A DNA stretch of 64,000 nt, taken from the NCBI RefSeq assembly GCF_014651135.1, contig NZ_BMWH01000016.1, positions 78,398 to 142,397 on the forward strand, in the 5' to 3' direction. The position numbers and the translations under genes are program-made. Below the pieces are notes generated by a model. The model made no database searches and was not told where the DNA came from. It saw only the letters and a program-made list of their open reading frames with translations. Positions 57,664 through 64,000 of this stretch are shown one piece after another. Within the stretch, counting starts at the first letter, position 1; the number at the start of each line of letters is the position of its first letter. The stretch comes from Streptomyces echinoruber (lineage in GTDB: Bacteria; Actinomycetota; Actinomycetes; Streptomycetales; Streptomycetaceae).

Positions 57664-59028
57664 TCACGCGGGGCGCGGCAGGGTCTGCTCGACGTGTTCC
57701 CGCACCTGCTCCGGCGTCAGGTAGGCGTCGGTGAACTCGAAGTCCTTCAGCTTGGCGGGCTTGCGGGCCTGGAAGCCAGTGCGTACGAAGTCGTCACCGG
57801 CGACCGCGTTGAGCAGCCAGTTGGTCATCACCCGGGTCTTGGCGACGTTGGTGCGCAGCGCCCCCCAGTGGTAGCCGCGCGCCACCACCTGCGCCGGCAG
57901 GCCGTGCAGCTCCACGCCCAGCGGCTTGGAGACGGCGTCCTTGCCGCCCAGGTCGACGACCAGGCCCAGGTCCTTGTGCACGTACGGCTGCATGGGCTGG
58001 TTGCGCAGGGCCGCGATGATGTTGTCGGCGGCCCTGCGGCCCTGCCGCATCGCGTGCTGCGCGGTGGGCGGGCAGACCGCCCCGTCGCCCTTGGCGAGGT
58101 CCGGTACGGCGGCCGCGTCGCCGAGCGCGAACACCCCGTCGCTGCCCGGCAGGCACATCTCCGGGGTGACCGCGAGCCGGCCCTTGACGGTCTCCGCGCC
58201 GAGCGTGGCGATCAGCGGGCTGGCGACCACGCCGGCGGTCCAGATCAGGGTGCGGGTCGGGATCACCCGGCCGTCGGTGAAGGTGACCTCCTCCGGCCCG
58301 GCCTTCTCGATCGACACGCCCAGGGAGACCTCGATGCCGCGGCGGCGCAGGACCTCCTGCGCACTGCGGCCGAGCTTCTCGCCCAGCTCCGGCATGAGCC
58401 TCGGCGCGATGTCGATCAGGTGCCACTTGATCAGGCCCGGGTCCAGCCGCGGGTAGCGCTTGACGGCGGCGTGCGTCAGCCGCTGCAGGCAGGCCGCGGT
58501 CTCGGTGCCGGCGTAGCCGCCGCCCACCACCACGAACTGCAGCCGCGCGGCCCGCTCGGCGGGGTCCTGGCTGGCGTCGGCCAGGTCGAGCTGGGAGATG
58601 ACGTGGTCGCGGATGTAGGCCGCCTCCGCGAGCGTCTTCATGCCGAACGCGTGCTCCGTCAGGCCCGGGATGTCGAACGTGCGGGTCACGCTGCCCGGGG
58701 TCAGCACGATGTAGTCGTACCGCTCGTTGACGATCTTGTCGGTGATCATGCGGATGACGCAGACCTTGGCCTTCAGGTCCACGCCGATGGCGCCGCCCGG
58801 GATGATGCGCGTGCGGTACTTCTCGCTGCGGCGCAGCGAGAGCGCGATCGACTGGGGCGTCAGCACACCCGAGGCGACCTGGGGCAGCAGCGGCAGGTAG
58901 AGCTGGTAGGCGAACGGCGTCACCAGGGTGATGTCGGCCTCGCCGGGGGAGAGTTTGCGTTCCAGCCGGCGCACGCACTCCACTCCCGCGAAGCCGGCGC
59001 CGACCACCAGGATCCTGGGTCGTGTCAC
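57664..59028 (-). CDS. ndh: Type II NADH dehydrogenase (NDH-2)
   Basis: A 454-aa flavoprotein that oxidises NADH and passes electrons to menaquinone without pumping protons. Two Rossmann motifs: RILVVGAGFAGVECVRRLERKL (FAD) at the N-terminus and LQFVVVGGGYAGTETAACL (NADH) near 165. Also DGVFALGDAAAVPDLA, and a quinone-side C-terminal amphipathic helix. GTG start 59028 is preceded by GGAAGGAACACC. Confidence 0.9.
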   Translation of the reverse strand: MTRPRILVVGAGFAGVECVRRLERKLSPGEADITLVTPFAYQLYLPLLPQVASGVLTPQSIALSLRRSEKYRTRIIPGGAIGVDLKAKVCVIRMITDKIVNERYDYIVLTPGSVTRTFDIPGLTEHAFGMKTLAEAAYIRDHVISQLDLADASQDPAERAARLQFVVVGGGYAGTETAACLQRLTHAAVKRYPRLDPGLIKWHLIDIAPRLMPELGEKLGRSAQEVLRRRGIEVSLGVSIEKAGPEEVTFTDGRVIPTRTLIWTAGVVASPLIATLGAETVKGRLAVTPEMCLPGSDGVFALGDAAAVPDLAKGDGAVCPPTAQHAMRQGRRAADNIIAALRNQPMQPYVHKDLGLVVDLGGKDAVSKPLGVELHGLPAQVVARGYHWGALRTNVAKTRVMTNWLLNAVAGDDFVRTGFQARKPAKLKDFEFTDAYLTPEQVREHVEQTLPRPA

Positions 59029-59224
59029 GGTGTTCCTTCCCTTCTGCGGCTCCAGGCGGTCTGCCTCGACCTTTCGCGTGCCCGTGGATCGCGACTTCGC
59101 ACCTCGTCGATCCCGCCGCGTCCCCGCCCGGCCCGCCGTCCGGGCGACGCGGGCGGGCGAACCGCCCGCCTCCACCCTGCCCGCGGGGCGCCTGCGGCGC
59201 ATCGGAGCGGAACGGTTTATTCCG

Positions 59225-59338
59225 GTGAGGTGGCGTGTTCCGAGGGGGTGATGTGTTCCGGCGAGACGGCGCGTTCTGGCGAGACGGTGCGATCCGGCAA
59301 GGACGGCGTACTCCGGCAAGGCGGTGCGATCCGGTGGG
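59225..59338. repeat. 18-bp tandem repeat, about six degenerate copies
   Basis: Units such as GCGCGTTCTGGCGAGACG, GTGCGATCCGGCAAG and GCGTACTCCGGCAAGGCG repeat at about 18-bp period upstream of the NDH-2 gene and downstream of the SpoIIE phosphatase. The 59029-59350 gap otherwise contains no gene. Confidence 0.75.
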
Positions 59339-59350
59339 CGGGGGAGCGCC

Positions 59351-61231
59351 TCAGCCCGCCCCGCCGGCCGCGTCGCTCACGTGGCACAGCAGCAGGCACA
59401 CGTCGTCGTCGCGTTCGGAGTCGGACAGGAGGGGGTCGAGGATGCCGTCCGCGGCGGCGGCGAGGTCCGCTTCCAGGGCGCCGGTGCCGAAGGCGCCGAG
59501 GGACGCGGCGAGGCGGCCGATGCCGGGATCTATGCCGTGGGCGCGGCGCTCGACGAGACCGTCGGTGTAGAGGGCCAGCGTGGAGCCGGGGGAGAGGCGG
59601 ACGGCGTGGTCGCGGATCTCCTGCCGCAGCGGGATGCCGAGCATGGCGCCCGGCTTGGCGTCGAGGACCTCGACACGGCCGTCGGGCAGGCGCAGCACCG
59701 GCGGCGGATGCCCCGCCGCCGCCCAGGTGAGAGTGGGGTCGTCCGGGCGGAAGCGGGCGATGACCGCGGTGGCGTACAGGTCGGGCTGCAGGTGGTGCAG
59801 GAACGTGTGCAGCCGGGTCAGCAGCTCCCCGGGACTGCCGCCGTCCACGGCGTAGGCGCGCAGCGCGGTGCGCAGCTGGCTCATCATGACGGCCGCGTGC
59901 AGCCCGTGCCCGGTGACGTCCCCGACGACGGTGATCAGGCTCCCGTCGGGCTGCCGGAAGGCGTCGTACCAGTCGCCGCCGATGTTCAGGCCGTGCGTGG
60001 CCGGCAGGTAGCGCGCGGCCAGCCGCAGCCCGGGCGTGGCCGGCAGGTCGGTGAGCAGGGCCCGCTGCAGCGTCTCGGCGATGTCCCGGTTGTGCTCGAA
60101 CCGGCGGGCGTTGTCGATGGCGATGCTGGCCCGCCGGGTCAGCTCGATCAGCATGACCGCGTCGTCCGGGGCCCAGCGGTCACCGGGCGGCGACAGCGTC
60201 AGCACCCCCAGCGGCGCCCGCCGCGTGGACAGCGGGATGCACAGCAGGGGCCGGGCGGGGTCCAGCGCGGAGGGCGGGTGGTCGTCGACCCCGGGCAGGT
60301 TGCCGGGGTGGTCCGCGGCGTACTGCGGCCGTCCGGTGCGGGCCGCGACCACGGCGGCCGCCGGATGGGAACGCTGGTCGCCCGCCGCGCCGCCGTCCGC
60401 GCGGTGCGCGCCCGCGGGCGGCTCGGCCGGCGTCGCCGCTCCGGCGGTTCCAACGGTCCCGGTGCTCTGCGCGTCCCCCGCGCTCCCCGCGGATTTCGCG
60501 GTCTTCGCCGTCTTCGCGGTCTTCGCCGGCTTCTCGTCGTCGTTGTCGAACAGCCACACGTCGACGCTGCTCGCGTACCGGGGCACCAGCAGGTCCGGCA
60601 GCCGGCGCACGATCTCGTCGTGGTTGAGCGAGGCCGTCAGCACCGCGCTGGCGTCCGCGAGGAACGTCAGCCGGCGCCGGGCCTGCTCCGCCTCGGTGCG
60701 CGCCTTGCGCTCCGCGGCGAACGCCTCCCGCTGGGCCCGCCCGGCGGCGTCCAGCTCCGCGTGCAGCGCCAGCACGCCCTGGTTGGTCTGGTGCAGCTCC
60801 TCCCGGTGGAAGGCGACCAGCTCCTCCTGCTCGCGCAGCTTGTCCAGCGTCAGCGCCGTGTCCTCGTCGGCGCCCAGCAGTGCTTCCGCCAGCACCGCCG
60901 AGTCCTCCGGGACCTCGTCGCCGTCCGCGGCGGGCGGCGCCTCGGGGCAGGCGGCCGACACCCGCCACGGAGTCTCGCCGGCGGCACCGGTGTCGCGGGC
61001 CGGCGCCACCTCGATCCGCAGCCGGCCCTCCCCGCCGGCCGACGTGGGCGCCTGGAGCTCCAGCCGCCAGGTGCCGCCCTTGGTCAGGCACTGCCGCAGG
61101 TGGGCGCTGAGGGCGGTGGTCAGCCGGGTGCGTTCCAGCGGGGGCACGCCGTGGGCGGCGGCCAGGCGCGCGGCGGCGATGCGGGCCCGTGCCGCGTCGG
61201 TGACGGTGGTGATCTGCCAAGTGCGCATCAT
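59351..61231 (-). CDS. SpoIIE-family PP2C phosphatase with GAF domain (RsbU-like)
   Basis: A 626-aa phosphatase. An N-terminal ATPase-like region (residues 1-150, ARIAAARLAAAHGV, LTTALSAHLRQCL) is followed by a coiled segment, a GAF domain (AVLTASLNHDEIVRRLPDLLVPR ... PLGVLTLSPPG) and a C-terminal SpoIIE PP2C domain (RYLPATHGLNIGGDWYDAF, VVGDVTGHGLHAA, LALYTDGLVERR, DDDVCLLLCH). A repeat of KTA units (about 240-250) lies in the GAF region. It overlaps the upstream gene by ATGA. It would dephosphorylate an anti-anti-sigma factor. Confidence 0.9.
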   Translation of the reverse strand: MMRTWQITTVTDAARARIAAARLAAAHGVPPLERTRLTTALSAHLRQCLTKGGTWRLELQAPTSAGGEGRLRIEVAPARDTGAAGETPWRVSAACPEAPPAADGDEVPEDSAVLAEALLGADEDTALTLDKLREQEELVAFHREELHQTNQGVLALHAELDAAGRAQREAFAAERKARTEAEQARRRLTFLADASAVLTASLNHDEIVRRLPDLLVPRYASSVDVWLFDNDDEKPAKTAKTAKTAKSAGSAGDAQSTGTVGTAGAATPAEPPAGAHRADGGAAGDQRSHPAAAVVAARTGRPQYAADHPGNLPGVDDHPPSALDPARPLLCIPLSTRRAPLGVLTLSPPGDRWAPDDAVMLIELTRRASIAIDNARRFEHNRDIAETLQRALLTDLPATPGLRLAARYLPATHGLNIGGDWYDAFRQPDGSLITVVGDVTGHGLHAAVMMSQLRTALRAYAVDGGSPGELLTRLHTFLHHLQPDLYATAVIARFRPDDPTLTWAAAGHPPPVLRLPDGRVEVLDAKPGAMLGIPLRQEIRDHAVRLSPGSTLALYTDGLVERRAHGIDPGIGRLAASLGAFGTGALEADLAAAADGILDPLLSDSERDDDVCLLLCHVSDAAGGAG

Positions 61232-62337
61232 GGGCGGTCCGGCGGGTTCGGAGTCAGGACGGCCACCGTGGTGTCGTCCCTGACCGGGCGGGCGGAGCTG
61301 CTGGCGTCGCGTATCGTCACGGCGGCGACCACGGCGGGGTCGGCCGCCGTGGGACGGCCCGCGGGGGGCGGCGTCCAGCGGCTCGGCAGCCCGTCGCTGT
61401 GCAGGATGAGCAGCCTGTCGGCCGCCCACGGCACTTCCTCCTCGGCCACGGTCGCCGGCCGGTGCACACCGACGATGCCGGGCCGGGACAGCAGCGGCCG
61501 CCAGCCGTCCCCCTCGCGCAGCCGCGCCCCTATGTTGCCGATGCCCGCGAACCGCAGCACCCCGCCGCCCTCCCCGCCGCTCTCCCTGCCGTCCTCCTCC
61601 ACCTGGGCGACGGCCACGGCGGCCCCGCGCGTGTCGCGCAGCGCCTCGTCCAGCCGGCGCAGCAGCTCGGCGGGCCGCAGGTGGGCGAAGCGGTGCACGG
61701 CCCGGACCGCCGCGCCGGAGGCGCGGGCCGCGGCCGGCCCGTGCCCGAGGCCGTCGGCCAGCATCAGCGTCAGCCGTTCCCCGGCGCGCACCCACGCCCA
61801 GGCGTCACCGGAGTACTCGGCCCCGGCGAAGGGCACGTTCACCCCGCCGGCCCGCACCCCGGCCGCCGGCGGCACCCCGGACACCGCGCGCCGCCGGACC
61901 GGGACGCCGATCCGGGCCAGGGCCACCGTGCCCCGGCCCGGGACGCTGTCCAGGTGGAAGTCGTCCGCGACGCGCCGGCAGGTGCCCAGGCCGGCGCCGA
62001 GCGAGTGCGTCGTGGAGAACCCGTCGCGCAGCGCGGCGGGGAGGTCGGCGATGCCGGGGCCGTGGTCCACCGCGGCGATCTGCACCATCCGGGCCCGGTC
62101 GGCCTCCGGGTCGCCGGCCTGGCCGGGCGGCACCGGCGGCGGCACCACGTCGATGAGGACCTGGCCGCCCTCGGCGTGCTTGAGCAGGTTGGTGGCCAGT
62201 TCCGTCGCCACCAGGGCGGCCGTCGCGGTGCGCGGTTCGTCCAGCCCGGCGAGCGCGGCGGCGTCCTCCACCGCGACCCGGGCGTCGCGCACCCGGGTCG
62301 AGTCGTGCACCGGAACGTCCCACACCCGGGGCATCAC
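61228..62337 (-). CDS. RsbT-like kinase fused to RsbX/SpoIIE-like phosphatase
   Basis: A 369-aa fusion. Residues 10-145 are an RsbT/RsbW-like ATPase (VATELATNLLKHAEGG, VDHGPGIADLP, HSLGAGLGTCRRVADDF). Residues 185-365 are a PP2C-like RsbX phosphatase (RLTLMLADGLGHGPAAARAS, DRLLILHSDGLPSRW, DDTTVAVLTPN). The combination of kinase-like and phosphatase domains is typical of actinobacterial stressosome operons. Overlaps both neighbours by 4 bp. Confidence 0.9.
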   Translation of the reverse strand: MMPRVWDVPVHDSTRVRDARVAVEDAAALAGLDEPRTATAALVATELATNLLKHAEGGQVLIDVVPPPVPPGQAGDPEADRARMVQIAAVDHGPGIADLPAALRDGFSTTHSLGAGLGTCRRVADDFHLDSVPGRGTVALARIGVPVRRRAVSGVPPAAGVRAGGVNVPFAGAEYSGDAWAWVRAGERLTLMLADGLGHGPAAARASGAAVRAVHRFAHLRPAELLRRLDEALRDTRGAAVAVAQVEEDGRESGGEGGGVLRFAGIGNIGARLREGDGWRPLLSRPGIVGVHRPATVAEEEVPWAADRLLILHSDGLPSRWTPPPAGRPTAADPAVVAAVTIRDASSSARPVRDDTTVAVLTPNPPDRP

Positions 62338-62777
62338 ATCTCCTCACGCGGATGCGGCGGCCGGAGGGCCCACGAGACCACCGTGACCGTGGTGCCCGCC
62401 CCGGGCCTGCTGTCGATGGCGAACTCGTGCACCAGGCGCCGCGCGCCGCCCAGGCCCAGGCCCAGCCCGTCACCGGTGGTGTAGCCGTCGCTGAGGGTCC
62501 GGTCCACGTCGGGGATGCCCGGACCCCGGTCCGAGAAGGCCAGCCGGAGCCCCTGCAGGTGCCCGCGGGTCACCCGCGCCGACTCCATCTGCCCGCCCCC
62601 GCCGTGCACCAGGGTGTTGCGGGCCAGTTCGCTGGCCGCGGTGACCAGCTTGGTCCGGTCCACCAGGCCGAAGCCCAGCCGGGCGGCGGCCTGGCGCACG
62701 TGCTGGCGCACCCACATCAGGTCCATGTCGGACCGGATCGGCAGGCAGGCCTCCACGCCCTCGGCCGTCCGCATCAC
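62334..62777 (-). CDS. rsbT: RsbT, stressosome switch kinase
   Basis: A 147-aa GHKL serine/threonine kinase with AASELARNTLVHGGGGQ (N-box), SDRGPGIPDVDR (G1) and GDGLGLGLGGARRLVHEF (G2). RsbT phosphorylates RsbS and RsbR and then activates the SpoIIE phosphatase. Start is GTG 62777 or ATG 62774; the rsbS stop overlaps either. Position between rsbS and the RsbX-like fusion supports the call. Confidence 0.92.
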   Translation of the reverse strand: MMRTAEGVEACLPIRSDMDLMWVRQHVRQAAARLGFGLVDRTKLVTAASELARNTLVHGGGGQMESARVTRGHLQGLRLAFSDRGPGIPDVDRTLSDGYTTGDGLGLGLGGARRLVHEFAIDSRPGAGTTVTVVSWALRPPHPREEM

Positions 62778-63193
62778 GCACTCCCCGGGCGCGTGCCGCC
62801 GGGGCGGGGGTCCGGGCCCGGCCGGGCGAGGAGCTGCATGGCCTCCTCCGTGCTGAGAGCGGTGCGCAGACCCGGCAGGGTCAGTCCCAGCTCCACCAGG
62901 GTGATGGCGACCGCGGGCCGCATGCCCGCCACCACGGTCCGCGCCGCCAGCAGCCGGGCCTGGGCGGCGATCTCGGCCAGGACGCGTCCGAGGAAGGAGT
63001 CGACGACCTCGACCCCGGAGATGTCGATGACCACGCCCGTCGCGCGGGTGCGGGCGATGGTCTCGCCGATGTCCTGCTGCAGCTGCTCCGCCGTGCTGTC
63101 GTGCAGGTCGCCCTGGAGCGTGACCAGCAGTACGTCACCGAGCCGCAGCACCGGCACGTGCCCCTTGCCGAGGTGGGGGAACTCGTCGGTCAC
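62774..63193 (-). CDS. rsbS: RsbS, STAS-domain stressosome antagonist
   Basis: A 139-aa STAS protein: VPVLRLGDVLLVTLQGDLHDSTAEQLQQD, then TGVVIDISGVEVVDSFLGRVLAEIAAQAR with the phosphorylatable Ser, and a Pro-rich tail. GTG start at 63193 overlaps the rsbR-type gene stop. It is the second gene of the visible operon. Confidence 0.92.
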   Translation of the reverse strand: MTDEFPHLGKGHVPVLRLGDVLLVTLQGDLHDSTAEQLQQDIGETIARTRATGVVIDISGVEVVDSFLGRVLAEIAAQARLLAARTVVAGMRPAVAITLVELGLTLPGLRTALSTEEAMQLLARPGPDPRPGGTRPGSA

Positions 63194-64000
63194 CGGGGCT
63201 CGGCACCCCGTGGCGCGGCGTTCACGATGCCGGCGCCCAGCCGGCCCAGGGCGTACCCGAGGGCGTCGGCGAGGCCGGCCCGCGTGACCACGGTGCCCAG
63301 GTCCAGGCCGAGGTGCACGATGGTCTGGGCGATGGCCGGGCGGATGCCCGAGACGATGCACTCGGCGCCCATCAGGCGGGCGGCCTGCACCGTCTTCATC
63401 AAGTGCTGGGCGACCAGCGAGTCCACGGTCGGCACCCCGGTGATGTCCAGGATCGCGAACCGGGCCTGCTCGGTGACGACGGCCTCCAGCAGGGTCTCCA
63501 TCACGACCTGGCTGCGGGCGCTGTCCAGCGTCCCGATCAGCGGCACCGCCACGATGCCGTCCCACAGGCGGATGACCGGCGTGGCGACCTCCAGCATCTG
63601 CAGCCGCTGCCGGTCCAGCATCGCCTCGCCCTCGTTCAGGGCGGTCTCCATCACGACCAGCCGCAGGGTACCCATGAGCGCCGTCAGGGCGTTGGTGCAC
63701 TCCCGCACGAAGCCGGCCGGGGCGTCGTCGGGGAAGTCGGCGACGAGCAGGTCCACCGCGGGCGGCCGCAACGCGTCGACCTCGACGGAGATCTGAGCCG
63801 GCGTCAGTCCCGCGCGGGCGCGGGCGGCACCCATGCGCCCCAACTGCTCGCGCACGGTGGTGAACCCGGCGGCCGCGGGGTTCTCCGGGCGTCCGGTGCC
63901 GGCCACTTCGGCCAGCGCCTCCACCACGGCCCTGCCCGCCTCCACCGCCTCGTCGCGCGAGACGGTGAACACGGCACGGAACAGGGACTCGTCGGCCCAG
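63190..64000 (-). CDS. RsbR-type stressosome protein (partial, 5' end beyond window)
   Basis: The visible 270 codons hold a helical N-terminal sensor part (FRAVFTVSRDEAVEAGRAVV, GFVRECTNALTALMGTLRLVV) and a C-terminal STAS domain (VIRLWDGIVAVPLIGTLDSARSQVVM, RFAILDITGVPTVDSLVAQHL, GIRPAIAQTIVHLGL). Residues upstream of 63972 read on in frame to the window edge (ADESLFRAV), so the start lies outside. First gene seen of the stressosome operon, followed by rsbS with a GTGA overlap. Confidence 0.88.
   Translation of the reverse strand, partial: WADESLFRAVFTVSRDEAVEAGRAVVEALAEVAGTGRPENPAAAGFTTVREQLGRMGAARARAGLTPAQISVEVDALRPPAVDLLVADFPDDAPAGFVRECTNALTALMGTLRLVVMETALNEGEAMLDRQRLQMLEVATPVIRLWDGIVAVPLIGTLDSARSQVVMETLLEAVVTEQARFAILDITGVPTVDSLVAQHLMKTVQAARLMGAECIVSGIRPAIAQTIVHLGLDLGTVVTRAGLADALGYALGRLGAGIVNAAPRGAEPR

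Overview
The window is very GC-rich, with strong third-position GC bias, densely packed genes and frequent ATGA/GTGA start-stop overlaps. Together with a PopR/ClpP3/ClpP4 island, an SsgA-like protein, a Wbl protein, several SigB-family sigma factors with RsbW-like kinases, a large LuxR (LAL) regulator and several Streptomyces-typical DUFs (DUF5133, DUF6328, DUF6098), this identifies a Streptomyces chromosome. From memory, the order sigL-like / popR / clpP3 / clpP4 and, about 50 kb later, a stressosome operon resembles the right arm of S. coelicolor; I could not check this by search. No tRNA, rRNA, CRISPR array, insertion sequence or prophage was seen.

Layout. 0-6 kb: BlaI/M56 regulatory pair, VOC protein, adenosine deaminase, DUF664/DinB protein, and a LysR regulator divergent from an aldo/keto reductase with a palindromic site between them. 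6-11 kb: an RsbW-like kinase convergent with a SigB-family sigma factor, both behind sequences that match the SigB-type promoter consensus, followed by popR and the clpP3-clpP4 operon with a near-ideal PopR operator. 11-27 kb: metabolic and accessory genes (VOC, ADH, RNase HI with a Cys-rich tail, FAD monooxygenase, an MFS/TetR pair with two operators, cholesterol-oxidase-like flavoprotein, AKR, SsgA-like protein, F420 oxidoreductase). 25-33 kb: a membrane-anchored pseudokinase, a secreted M4 protease and a LAL regulator. 33-37 kb: a translationally coupled three-gene redox-signalling operon (REC-Trx-fold-TrxR-like fusion, cNMP-binding histidine kinase, UBP zinc finger). 37-50 kb: USP, DUF4032 kinase-like protein, MBL hydrolase, a TetR with a KsdD-like flavoprotein, M1 peptidase, L,D-transpeptidase, DUF6098, Wbl, MFS, a CNB-only protein and an Orn/Lys/Arg decarboxylase. 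50-64 kb: a second RsbW-like kinase and SigB-family sigma pair, DUF5133, DUF1206, FUSC exporter, NDH-2, and a stressosome operon rsbR-rsbS-rsbT-(RsbT/RsbX fusion)-SpoIIE phosphatase that runs off the right edge.

Function. The recurring theme is general stress control. There are two SigB-family sigma factors, three or four RsbW/RsbT-like ATPases, a stressosome with phosphatases, and SigB-consensus promoters in front of the sigma factor, one RsbW-like gene and the DUF6098 gene. The Clp protease island with its self-limiting activator, and the redox/cNMP signalling operon, fit the same theme. The other unusual property is the number of short tandem repeats (10-33 bp units) in intergenic DNA and in some gene ends. 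The most notable protein-level oddities are a ClpP4 subunit that lacks the catalytic His, a kinase-fold protein that lacks all canonical catalytic residues, and a palindromic repeat inserted in frame in a DUF4032 gene.
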